From Acidobacteriota bacterium (GTDB taxonomy: Bacteria; Acidobacteriota; Terriglobia; UBA7540), in assembly GCA_021784615.1 (NCBI GenBank), contig JAJYHU010000089.1, positions 1 to 33,855 on the forward strand: 33,855 nt of DNA, written 5' to 3'. The notes under the pieces were generated by a model, which did not search any database, was not told the DNA's origin, and saw only the letters and a list, made by a program, of their open reading frames with translations. Shown here one piece after another: positions 1 through 8,419 of the stretch. The position numbers and the translations under genes are program-made. The first letter of the stretch is position 1; the number at the start of each line of letters is the position of its first letter.

Positions 1-130
1 GAGTGAAACAATACCTTAGAAAGGATTCCTTGGGAGTTACAACGGAGAAGATCGCGGAAAGGGGAAATCGCTGCCTCGTAGATTTCTTGAAGTTTGGAGA
101 TGCTCCGGCTGCAGCCGGATAAGGACTTCT

Positions 131-1426
131 TTACCCCAGAAAACCCTTGAAGTTCGCGGGAGAAACCGTGTACCCGGGGAAAATTTGGGCGGTATCCCGA
201 GCGCCGAGGTGCCGCACAGCAACTTCGGCAAAGACGTCGCGGAAGTCCGTGGTCAATGCCAGGTCCCGGTCTTGATTCAATTGTCCGGGCTTTAACCCCG
301 GCCACTGCCCGTAAACCCTTCCTCCTTTGACCGGCCCGCCCAGCACGAACATCGCGTTGGCGTGGCCGTGGTCGGTACCCCGGTTGCCGTTCTCGCGCGC
401 GGTGCGGCCGAATTCCGACATGGTGAGGACCACGACATTTTCCATCCGCTCCCCCAGGTCTTTGTGAAACGCCGCCAGGGCGTCGCCCAACTGTTTCAGG
501 TTGTTCGCCAACTGTCCCTCGACACCGCCCTGGTTAACGTGGGTATCCCAACCGCCCACGTCGGCAAAGGCTGCTTCCAGGCCTACGTCAGCCTTGATCA
601 GCTGCGCCACCTGCTGCAGCGCGGTACCCAATCGGCCTTGAGGATACCGGGCTCCGTTTGCCGGCTGGTACTGATTCGCTCCAATCCGCCGAAGCGTTCT
701 GATCGCCTCAAACGTCTCCGCGGCGGCTTTTGAGAACAAAGGGTCGGAACTCGAAGCATACATCTCCTCGAAGGCGTCCTCTTCGGCAGCCGGAGTAGGC
801 AACTGAAAGGGACGTGGATCGGGCGTGCCGAGCAGGCGGAAGTTCTTGATTTCATCAAGCACCAGAGAAGATGCATGGCCTTCAAGAGTGAGCGGCATGC
901 GCAAACCAAGCGCCACCGCCCGGAAGGGCGTGGCGTCAGCTTCCGGTTTGGCATCAAGATAACGGTTCAGCCAGCCGTCACGCGTGGATTTCACGCCCGG
1001 CGTCGCCGTCTCCATATAGTCCTGAGCGTCGAAGTGCGAGCGCGTGTTGTCCGGAGAGCCTACGGCATGGACCACCGCTAATTGCTTTGTGTCGAACAAC
1101 GGCTTCATCGACGCCAAGCTCGGGTGAAGAGCAAAGAATCCGTCAAGATCCACGGCCGTCGTCGCCACATCCCCAGCGGATGTCGCGTGCGGCTCCGGGA
1201 TCGCGATCGTGGGCCGCATGGAGAAATAGTCCTTCTCGCCAAAGGGAATCACCATGTTCAGGCCATCCACGGCCCCGCGCTGAAAGATGGCAACCAGAAC
1301 CTTCCTGCCGCCGCCCATCTTGCCGGGAAGCGCAAACGCTGTTCGGCGCATAAAGCTTGGCACAACGCCCGCGCCAAACAAGCTCAGCCCTGCGGATTTC
1401 AGGAAAAAGCGCCTCGTCACTGCCAT
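131..1426 (-). CDS. DUF1501 family Tat-exported protein
   Basis: 431 residues. The N-terminus carries a twin-arginine signal (TRRFFLKSAG, residues 4-13) followed by a hydrophobic stretch, so the protein is probably exported folded by the Tat system. The body matches the DUF1501 family, which has an alkaline-phosphatase/sulfatase-like fold. Visible family landmarks are GAVDGLNMVIP, GGWDTHVNQ and VVVLTMSEFGRTARENGNRGTDHGHAN; the Asp and His residues of the last are probable metal ligands. The ATG at 1424-1426 is the natural start because the Tat motif follows directly. It lies 42 bases downstream of the DUF1800 gene on the same strand. The pairing is very common in Acidobacteria, Planctomycetes and proteobacteria and suggests an operon. 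Substrate unknown. Confidence 0.93.
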   Translation of the reverse strand: MAVTRRFFLKSAGLSLFGAGVVPSFMRRTAFALPGKMGGGRKVLVAIFQRGAVDGLNMVIPFGEKDYFSMRPTIAIPEPHATSAGDVATTAVDLDGFFALHPSLASMKPLFDTKQLAVVHAVGSPDNTRSHFDAQDYMETATPGVKSTRDGWLNRYLDAKPEADATPFRAVALGLRMPLTLEGHASSLVLDEIKNFRLLGTPDPRPFQLPTPAAEEDAFEEMYASSSDPLFSKAAAETFEAIRTLRRIGANQYQPANGARYPQGRLGTALQQVAQLIKADVGLEAAFADVGGWDTHVNQGGVEGQLANNLKQLGDALAAFHKDLGERMENVVVLTMSEFGRTARENGNRGTDHGHANAMFVLGGPVKGGRVYGQWPGLKPGQLNQDRDLALTTDFRDVFAEVAVRHLGARDTAQIFPGYTVSPANFKGFLG

Positions 1427-1468
1427 GTTTCACCTCGCGATGGTCAATTCCACTTCCCTAATCCTTTA

Positions 1469-3211
1469 CTAACGTCTTTGAAACTCAGTGGATGCAAGCA
1501 GCAGACCGGTAATCGTGGCCGCCGCCGAGCGCTCTTCACGCGGAGAGAAATTCACATTTTCCAGATGTGGTCCTGACCTGAGCTTCGCCAGAATGGCCTT
1601 CTCCGTCCCAGGTGATGGACTTTCACCGAGCAACCGCCCGGAAATCTCTCTGACGGAGTCCTCCTGGTTAAGGCCGCCGCCAAAGGCTGTGATATTGCTT
1701 AGGTCGATCTCTGTCCCCGGAATGCGCTGGGAGGCCAGCATCATGGCAAAGTTCATCCGCCAAAGCAGCGTGCTGGAGTTGATCCATGTGCTGGATTGGT
1801 CGGCAAACCCTGAAGGAGCCTGGTATTGGAACATCGGCTCTCCCATCCTGGCCAAAGCCAGGATCACCGGCAAGCCGGCATCCGTTTGAGCGCCCAGCAC
1901 GCGCAGGGAGCTTGCCACATACTCGAACGGCGACTTGACCTTGGCGCGGTAGGCCGACGCCGAGTAAAACTCCGGCGAAGTAAGAATCGTCTTGAGCACC
2001 TTGCGAATGTCACCGCCGCTCGCTTGGAAGGTGTCCGTCGCCCGGTCCACCACAGATTGCGGAGGATTGTCGGCCACAAACCTCTGGCACAGCTCAAACG
2101 AAATATGCCGGGCCGTTGAGGGATGATGCGCGAGCAAGTGCAGCACCTTGTATCCATCTTCGATTCCCCGCCCCGCAGGAAATTTGCGCCCCAGCACCAG
2201 CTTTGGGCCGTAGTCGTGCATGCGCGGGTTAAAAAAGAATTCCGGGCTTTGCCGCGGCCGCCGCGTCGTCCAGCCGGTCAGGCAGCGCGCAACTTCAATA
2301 ACGTCGGTCTGCGTGTAACCACCGTTGACCCCCAGGGTGTGAAGTTCCATCAATTCGCGGCCGTAGTTTTCATTCAGGCCGCGACGGTTTTTCCCTTTCT
2401 TCGCTTGCAGGCGCCCTCTGCGGTGGTTCCAAGCCTCGCGTCGAAAGCCTCCGAATCCGCCAAATCGGCGGCCATAGAACGGCCGGAAGGCGGCCTCACG
2501 TTGGAAGTTTTCTCCCGTATCCGGGATCTTGCGGTGTTCCAGGGTTTCAACATAAGAAAGCGGCGGCGCAGAACTCATCCAGTTATCCAGGTAGAAAAGC
2601 ATGGCAGGATTTTGCGCCGTCGCAACCAACAAGTTTTCAAAATTGTCCAAAACATGGGGCCGGATCGCGTCACGCTCAAAGGAGGTCAGCATATATCTGT
2701 CCGGCCCTTTGAGGGAATAAATGTTGAAATGGTTCATCCAGAACTGAACCATGACTTCCTGAAGTTGCCGTTTGCTATAGACCGCGCGCCAAATCTCCTC
2801 CCGCGCCAGTTCCACCAGCACCCGGCGGGGTCCCCGAAGGTTCTTGAGACGCTCCTCGGCGCGCATCGCATCCCGATTCTGAACGGGAGCCGTTTCGATC
2901 GAATTCATCCTTATGACAGGGGCCGCGCCGCCAGGCATGTTTTGTTGGGCCTGCTGATTTTTCTCTGGGTTTCGAAGCGCCTTTCTGGGAGGCGGATAAT
3001 TCTCAATCAACTCCTCTGAGTTCATTCGAAGAGTAGGCAGCACGGAAAGCCTCTGCTCGGTCGAGGCGTCGTCGATTTTTTCAGGGTGAAGCTGCTCATC
3101 GAGGTATGTCTCACGTCCCATTTGCTGAACTCGGGCGACTTCTCCCGGTGATGGCCCGAATGAAATCCGATTCACCAATTGTATGACTTGCCGATCCTTA
3201 GAAAGAATCAT
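1469..3211 (-). CDS. DUF1800 family protein
   Basis: About 580 residues from the chosen start. It begins MILSKDRQVIQLVNRISFGPSPGEV. The LVNRISFGPSPGEV element, the WMNHFNIY segment, the LNENYGRELMELHTLG segment and YTQTDVIEVARCLTGWT are hallmarks of DUF1800. The family is usually encoded next to a DUF1501 gene, as here, and its biochemical role is not established. A longer reading frame runs to a TTG at 3257-3259, but the ATG at 3209-3211 has an AGGGAG Shine-Dalgarno sequence seven bases upstream, so I take the shorter form. No signal peptide is visible with this start. First gene of the DUF1800-DUF1501 pair. Confidence 0.92.
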   Translation of the reverse strand: MILSKDRQVIQLVNRISFGPSPGEVARVQQMGRETYLDEQLHPEKIDDASTEQRLSVLPTLRMNSEELIENYPPPRKALRNPEKNQQAQQNMPGGAAPVIRMNSIETAPVQNRDAMRAEERLKNLRGPRRVLVELAREEIWRAVYSKRQLQEVMVQFWMNHFNIYSLKGPDRYMLTSFERDAIRPHVLDNFENLLVATAQNPAMLFYLDNWMSSAPPLSYVETLEHRKIPDTGENFQREAAFRPFYGRRFGGFGGFRREAWNHRRGRLQAKKGKNRRGLNENYGRELMELHTLGVNGGYTQTDVIEVARCLTGWTTRRPRQSPEFFFNPRMHDYGPKLVLGRKFPAGRGIEDGYKVLHLLAHHPSTARHISFELCQRFVADNPPQSVVDRATDTFQASGGDIRKVLKTILTSPEFYSASAYRAKVKSPFEYVASSLRVLGAQTDAGLPVILALARMGEPMFQYQAPSGFADQSSTWINSSTLLWRMNFAMMLASQRIPGTEIDLSNITAFGGGLNQEDSVREISGRLLGESPSPGTEKAILAKLRSGPHLENVNFSPREERSAAATITGLLLASTEFQRR

Positions 3212-3218
3212 GGTCCGG

Positions 3219-3224
3219 CTCCCT
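3219..3224 (-). promoter_or_regulatory. Ribosome binding site of the DUF1800 gene
   Basis: AGGGAG on the minus strand, seven bases before the ATG at 3211. It decides the start against the upstream in-frame TTG at 3259. Confidence 0.7.
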
Positions 3225-3510
3225 GATGTTCCGACTTTGTTCACTACAAATCTGCGCAAACAAACGCCTCCAGGAATCTGGGCCTAACAGAAGGCGCGCC
3301 GTGGACTTAATGCCCCTGCTTTCGATGACCGCGTTGCCCCATGCCAATATAACCCTGCTCGAACCAAAAAGTTGCGTTGCCTTGCCTATCCCGCCGCGAC
3401 GATGGCAACAAAACAAGATCAAGCTTTGACTTCTAATACGCCACGGCCCATGATGCGGCTTTTACCCTATCACGAAGCAAGAAAAAGAACCCACAATCAG
3501 GATTGACACA
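3225..3510. other. Divergent intergenic region, no gene seen
   Basis: The stretch between the DUF1800 gene (minus) and the permease remnant (plus) holds no convincing reading frame or RNA gene. It must carry the DUF1800 promoter and originally the permease promoter, but I could not pick a -35/-10 pair with confidence on either strand. Confidence 0.5.
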
Positions 3511-4895
3511 GTGGCGAACCAAGCCAATCACGGTTCTGACCAACCGCACCCCGCCGAAGCGTCCTTACAAGACGGTCTTCGCCCCGACGTGACGGTATGG
3601 GGATCTTACACGTGGGGTTTCGCGGACACCTTTGTGGCCCTGGGTCTTGTCTTCGCCATTACGCACGGCGCGGCTCCGCTGGCTTTTGCCCTGGCGGGCT
3701 TGGTTTACATCCTGATCGGCCTTGCTTACACGGAACTGGCCTCGGCTTATCCGGTGCCAATATTACGCCCAGCGAGGCCTTGGTGATTTCTGGGGGCTGA
3801 TTTCAGGCTCCGCGCTGCTGCTTGATTACATTATCGACATTGCCCTGTTTTCCTACTTCTGTTCCACGTACATGGATCATTTTTTCCCGCGGTTCCCTCT
3901 TTAGACTGTCCCGATTGGACCCACTTTGAGACCAAACGCTTTCTGTACGGCTCATCCCTCGCCATCATCTCCTTCGTAGGGCTTGAGTCCATCTCCCAGG
4001 CCGCCCAGGAAACCCGGCGTCCGGCAACCATCGTGCCTCGCACGTCTATGGGACTGATCTTTACGGTTTTCTTGTTTGCGGTCGCCGTCTCCACTCTCAC
4101 GCTTGGAGTGGTGCGCTGGCAGGCCTCCACGGACCCGCAAAACGTTGGGCAATCCGTGGCTATCATTGCGCGAGCCGTCTACTCTGGATTGGGGTGTTTG
4201 CCCAGTCCTTTACAGCGGCGCTCGCATCGCTGGTCCTGCTGATTTCCGCCAACTCCGGCGTCATAAGCGTTTCCCGCCTTACCTTTTCCATGAGCAAGTT
4301 TGAATTCATCAGCGATTGGTTTGAAAAGGTTCACGCCACCCGCGGCACGCCCGTCCGCACGATTTTGATTTTTTCTTCCATCGGCGCGCTGGAAGTGATC
4401 CTGGCCTTCTGCACCCAGAACGCCATCGACACTTTGGCGAATAGGTATGCATTCGGTGCCGCGCTGGGTTACACGCTGGCGCTTATTTCACTGGTTCAGC
4501 TCCGCTTTACAGATCCTTATACGCCACGGCCTTACCGGGTTCCATTCAACGTGCGGGTTCAATCAAAACACGGGCAGGTCCATTTCCCGGTGCTTGGCTC
4601 GATTGGGATGCTGTCGATCACGTCGGTTTTCCTGATCGTCATGATCACTCACAACGTGGCCCGCATTACCGGCCCCGCCTGGGTCATACTTTGTTTTCTC
4701 TATTACGTCTGGTACCGGCGGAAGTGGAAATTGCCGGTTTTTGGAACCGTGAAGAGGGATTGGGAAGAGGAACAAAAAAACGTGCTTGCCTCAGCGGAGG
4801 AGTTCGATCTCCTGGAGCAGTACAAAGTGGCGCTCTCAGCGCGCGACCGCCACAAGCGGGAAAGGGAGCGGCCCTTCGGCCAGTCCCCCGATTAA
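3511..4895 (+). pseudogene. APC-family amino-acid permease, broken
   Basis: Conceptual translation gives pieces of an APC-superfamily transporter in three frames. Piece 1 (3511 to about 3757; GTG start, weak AGGA upstream) carries TM1-2, with TVWGSYTWGFADTFVALGL and YTELASAYPVP. Piece 2 (about 3757-3904, another frame) has QYYAQRGLGDFWGLI and LLLDYIIDIALFS, then a TAG at 3902. Piece 3 (about 3907-4185, back in the first frame) has FLYGSSLAIISFVGLESISQ and AQETRRPATIVPRTS. Piece 4 (about 4188-4895, third frame) holds the remaining membrane helices and a charged cytosolic tail. So there are at least two clear frameshifts. At the piece 2/3 junction a segment normally lying between TM3 and the LESISQAAQETRRP helix also seems missing, roughly 70-100 residues judged from the family layout. 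No single lesion could be bypassed to restore the protein. Confidence 0.85.
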
Positions 4896-4913
4896 CCTGG
4901 TCGCCCCGGCGTT

Positions 4914-5387
4914 TTAGGTCTTTTTCAGTTGGCGGGCGTAAACAACGTAGTCCGTCGCCGCGGGCTTGCCCCCCGCGTCGCGAACCGCCGCGGCGATCTG
5001 GCCTCGGTGGTAGGCAGAGTGGATCACCAGATGCGTCAGCACGTCGCGCAATGCAGTGTGAAACTCCGTCCCCTTCGTATTTCGATAAACCCTATCCTTA
5101 TCCAGCTTCTCCGGCGTCAGGTTGTTCAAGACCATCGACCAGCGGTGGCGCAGGACGGCCACGGCCGCGCGCGCTTCATCAAGAGTCAGGACGGGCCACG
5201 GCGCGCCAGGGAAAGTGTCCGGACTCTCGATCCGCCCAAGCCAAACTCGCTGAGCACCGATGATATGTCCTGCGATCTTCAGAGCCTGCTCGGCAGGTCC
5301 ATCAAGCGCTTCAATGCTCTGGAGCGCTTGCTGATTGCCCCAATAATCGTATTCAAAAAGCTTACGAAAGAAATCCGATGAATCCAT
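4914..5387 (-). CDS. DinB/DUF664-like four-helix protein
   Basis: 157 residues. Histidines at 41 (AGHIIGAQRVWL), 123 and 127 (HLVIHSAYHRGQI) form the usual three-His metal site of the DinB/YfiT superfamily, and the helical pattern fits. Members include bacillithiol- and mycothiol-dependent transferases and stress-induced proteins of unknown activity. The name does not imply DNA polymerase IV. The ATG at 5385-5387 is preceded by a very strong AAAGGAGG site at nine bases. The next gene upstream on this strand is polA, 77 bases away, so co-transcription is possible. Partner thiol or substrate unknown. Confidence 0.88.
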   Translation of the reverse strand: MDSSDFFRKLFEYDYWGNQQALQSIEALDGPAEQALKIAGHIIGAQRVWLGRIESPDTFPGAPWPVLTLDEARAAVAVLRHRWSMVLNNLTPEKLDKDRVYRNTKGTEFHTALRDVLTHLVIHSAYHRGQIAAAVRDAGGKPAATDYVVYARQLKKT

Positions 5388-5464
5388 AGACCCTGCCTCC
5401 TTTCTAAGTCCCCAAAGGACCGAACGCGGTCCATTTGCCTATAACCAAGGACCATAGCTTCCAG

Positions 5465-8173
5465 TCACTTTGCTTCCTTCCAGTTCTTCCCCGCCCCGAT
5501 ATCCACTTTAACTGGAACCTTGAGGGGATAGACGCCCTCCATTTCCTCCCGGACAATCTCCCCCGCGGCGCTGGCCTCCGATTCAGGCGACTCAAAAACC
5601 AGTTCGTCATGGACGGTCAGGATCATGCAGGTCTGCATTTTTTCCCGCTTCAGGCGCGCGTGGACTTTGACCATGGCCAGCTTCAGCAGATCCGCCGCCG
5701 TGCCCTGCAAAGGAGTGTTCATCGCTTCACGTTCAGCGCGATCGCGCGCGGCGCGATTCTTGCTGTTGATTTCAGGAATAGGGCGCAGACGGCCGAACAG
5801 CGTTCGGACCCGCCCTGTCTCGCGCGCCTCACGGACGCGAGCGTCAAGAAAAGCTTTCACGCGGTCGTAGCGCTCGAAATAGGCGTCGATATATTGCTGC
5901 GCCTCGGTTCTGCTGGATCCGGTTCGCGCGGCCAGCCCAAAGGAACTGAGCCCGTAGATCACGCCATAGTTAATCGCCTTCGCCATCCGCCGATGCTCGT
6001 GGTTCTGGAGGCTGGGAGGCACGCCGAAAATCTCCTGCGCCGTGCGCGAGTGAATGTCTTCCCCGCGTGAAAACGCCTCGATCAGCCGCGAGTCTTCGGA
6101 CATGTGCGCCAGCACCCGCAACTCGATTTGCGAGTAATCCGCAGCAATCAAACACCAGCCCGCCTCGGCCACAAACGCCGAGCGAATTCGCAGCCCAAAC
6201 TCTTCGCCGATCGGAATATTCTGCAGGTTGGGATCTGAAGAAGAAAGCCGACCGGTCCGCGCCACCGTCTGATTGAAGCTGGTATGAAGGCGTCCTGTCT
6301 CCGGATTGACGTATCTCGGCAGGGCGTCCACATAAGTTGATTTCAGCTTGGCGCGCGTGCGGTAGTCCATAATCTTTCGGGGCAGATCATAATTTGCTGC
6401 CAATACTTCCAGCACCGAGGCTTCGGTCGAATACTGCCCGCTCTTCTTCAGCTTCTTGCCGCCGGGAAGCTTAAGCTTTCCGAACAGGATATCTCCCAGT
6501 TGCTTGGGGGAATCAATATCGAAGGGCTCGCCCGCCAAGTCGTAAATCTCACTTGTTAAGCCGGCAAGCTCTTTTGAGAACTCATCTGACATGCGCGCAA
6601 GAATCGCCGGGTCGATTTTCACGCCAACCGCTTCGACATCAGCCAGGACTTCCGCAAGGGGCAGTTCGATTTGAGAATAAAGTTCCCGCAGACTCTCGCT
6701 CGAAATTAACGGACTCATCAACTTGGCAAGTTCGTGGGTGCAGCCCGCCGAGTGGCCAAGCGAGCCGTCGATTCTCCGTCCCATGCGCAACAGCACCGCC
6801 GCCTCAAGCTGGTGGCTGGAGGCAAGCGGGTCCAGCAAATAGGAATAGAGCATCGTGTCGTGCGCCACCTCCCCAATCTCGACTCCCTGCTTGCGGAGCA
6901 GCAGGCGCAGCAGTTTTGAGTTATGAACAACCAGCGGGAGACGAACGCCGCTCCAAACGTCCCGCAAAGCAGCCGCATCGCCGATTGCCTCCTCAGGAAT
7001 CACACCCAGGCGTTTGCCATCTGAAAAGCCCAAGCCTGCGAGCCGGCCTGCAAACCCTTCTTCGCCTTCGACTGCGAATGCGATAGCCAGCTCGGCCTTC
7101 TGGGGAATATCCCCAAGCCATTTCTCAAGCTCGGATGGCGAGTGGAATTCCGCCGCTTCGGTTTTAATTTCCACAGTTCCGGCCGCCTGCAGCAACTCAT
7201 CGAGCAAGGATATAAAACCCAGTTCCTGGCACAGGCCGCGAATCTCGGCAACGTCCTGATCTCCGGGGATCAAATCATCCAAGCCCTCTTCCAGAGGAAC
7301 ATCCGTGCGAATGGTGGCAAGTTCGCGGCTCAGCAAAGCCTGTTCCCGAAAGTCGCGCAGGGCTTCCCGGTAACTCTGCCTTTCCACTGCCCCATAATTT
7401 TCCAAAACCTTCTCAAGCGTTCCGAAACGCCGAATCAGTTCCGTCGCGCCCTTGGGCCCGATATAGGTTCGCTTCTTCGGCTTGCCCTTTGTCCAACGCC
7501 TCCGGAAATGTCTAGGGGCCTCTAAATCGTTGCTGCTCACATCTGTTTCCGGCGGCTCCTGGCCGGGCAGTGGACGGGCACCCGGAATGTTGTCGCTCAC
7601 ATCGCCAGTCAGGGCCAACCAGTCGACCACCTGCCCGGGATCCACGCCGATGATCTCCCTGACCTTCTCGGTATCGCAAATCGTCTCTCCGTTTGACGAC
7701 GAAGGCTTCACCACCCGCACCTTCTCGTTCACAAGCTGGAAAAGGTCTTCGTCGCCCGAAACAATCAACACTTCGTCGCCGAGGCTTGATGCTTGCCGCG
7801 CCAGCGTGCCGATCACGTCATCCGCCTCAAAGCCTTCTTTTTCGACCAAAGGAAGGCCCAAAGCCCGGCAGAAGCGGCGAATGTAAGGCAATTGAATGCT
7901 AAGCTCCTCGGGGAAAGGCGGACGGTTAGCCTTATATTTCCCGAACAGTTCGTCGCGGAAGGTGGGCGCGGCCAAATCGAAAGCTACCGCAACCTTGTCG
8001 GGATGGAAATCCTTCAGGAGCTTCCGCAGAGTCCGCAGAAAAATATAAACCGCCTTCGTCGGCGTGCCGGCGGGCGAGATCATCGCCATCTGCGTCGGGG
8101 CGTAGAAGGCCCGAAACACCAAGGACATGGCATCGATCAAAACTACTTTTTTCGCCTCAGTCATTTGCGCCAA
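5465..8173 (-). CDS. polA: DNA polymerase I
   Basis: 902 residues from a TTG start at 8173. An AGGAGG seven bases upstream fits this TTG better than the in-frame ATG at 8164, which would be 16 bases away. Domains: 5'-nuclease (about 10-300, with FEADDVIGT and VSGDEDLFQL), a degenerate 3'-5' exonuclease-like region (about 335-510), and the polymerase domain (about 510-902). The polymerase domain has motif A IAADYSQIELR (677-687), motif B RRMAKAINYGVIYG and motif C VHDELVF (854-860). The usual DxE of the proofreading site is absent (LAIAFAVEGE, 362-371), and the second Asp position is also lost, so proofreading is probably inactive, as in many bacterial Pol I enzymes. An extra segment of about 38 residues (200-237) splits the helix-3-turn-helix after DNIPGA. 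Functions in Okazaki fragment maturation and repair. Confidence 0.98.
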   Translation of the reverse strand: MAQMTEAKKVVLIDAMSLVFRAFYAPTQMAMISPAGTPTKAVYIFLRTLRKLLKDFHPDKVAVAFDLAAPTFRDELFGKYKANRPPFPEELSIQLPYIRRFCRALGLPLVEKEGFEADDVIGTLARQASSLGDEVLIVSGDEDLFQLVNEKVRVVKPSSSNGETICDTEKVREIIGVDPGQVVDWLALTGDVSDNIPGARPLPGQEPPETDVSSNDLEAPRHFRRRWTKGKPKKRTYIGPKGATELIRRFGTLEKVLENYGAVERQSYREALRDFREQALLSRELATIRTDVPLEEGLDDLIPGDQDVAEIRGLCQELGFISLLDELLQAAGTVEIKTEAAEFHSPSELEKWLGDIPQKAELAIAFAVEGEEGFAGRLAGLGFSDGKRLGVIPEEAIGDAAALRDVWSGVRLPLVVHNSKLLRLLLRKQGVEIGEVAHDTMLYSYLLDPLASSHQLEAAVLLRMGRRIDGSLGHSAGCTHELAKLMSPLISSESLRELYSQIELPLAEVLADVEAVGVKIDPAILARMSDEFSKELAGLTSEIYDLAGEPFDIDSPKQLGDILFGKLKLPGGKKLKKSGQYSTEASVLEVLAANYDLPRKIMDYRTRAKLKSTYVDALPRYVNPETGRLHTSFNQTVARTGRLSSSDPNLQNIPIGEEFGLRIRSAFVAEAGWCLIAADYSQIELRVLAHMSEDSRLIEAFSRGEDIHSRTAQEIFGVPPSLQNHEHRRMAKAINYGVIYGLSSFGLAARTGSSRTEAQQYIDAYFERYDRVKAFLDARVREARETGRVRTLFGRLRPIPEINSKNRAARDRAEREAMNTPLQGTAADLLKLAMVKVHARLKREKMQTCMILTVHDELVFESPESEASAAGEIVREEMEGVYPLKVPVKVDIGAGKNWKEAK
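7463..7576 (-). other. In-frame insertion inside polA 5'-nuclease domain
   Basis: Encodes roughly residues 200-237 of Pol I. In most Pol I proteins the DNIPG loop is followed directly by GIGxKTA or GIGPKGA. Here about 38 hydrophilic residues intervene, first acidic and proline-rich, then strongly basic (RHFRRRWTKGKPKKR), before IGPKGATELI resumes. The DNA contains an inverted repeat, 7498-7508 against 7546-7556 (TTTCCGG-GGC core, one mismatch in 11), with a 37-base loop. Confidence 0.6.
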
Positions 8174-8180
8174 ATTCTTC

Positions 8181-8186
8181 CCTCCT
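8181..8186 (-). promoter_or_regulatory. Ribosome binding site supporting a TTG start for polA
   Basis: AGGAGG on the minus strand, seven bases from the TTG at 8173 and 16 bases from the alternative ATG at 8164. The spacing favours the TTG. Confidence 0.6.
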
Positions 8187-8419
8187 GATGGGTAGCGTCC
8201 ATTTTACCTTACAACGCCCGAAACTTCCGGGCGCAAAACCGGACAGTCGAAAGTCTTGCGTAAGGGGTACCAGAGGACTGCAGTATTGTTGCGACAATGT
8301 CATGATTCCCTCCAAAGTGTTGCGCTTTTACCACACATAAGATTTACGAAAAATTGACCTTCGAATGTAACCATCTGATTACAAATGGGGTATAAAATAG
8401 ATAATAGTTGGCACAATAA

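Noticed and set aside
2123..3019. 298-codon plus-strand frame inside the DUF1800 gene
   Set aside because: Shadow of the well-conserved DUF1800 coding sequence on the other strand; no ribosome site or motif.
3212..3259. N-terminal extension of the DUF1800 protein from a TTG
   Set aside because: The ATG at 3211 has a well-placed AGGGAG and the family's conserved N-terminus begins there.
3511..4895. Programmed frameshifting of the permease
   Set aside because: Several shifts in different directions plus a missing block are not compatible with a programmed event.
8215..8233. CGCCCG-AAACTTC-CGGGCG hairpin between polA and lpxC
   Set aside because: Lies upstream of both divergent genes and lacks a T-run, so a terminator makes no sense; too short to call an operator.
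8354..8398. TTGACC and TATAAAAT upstream of lpxC as a promoter
   Set aside because: The two boxes are 31 bases apart, and neither has a good partner at 16-18 bases.
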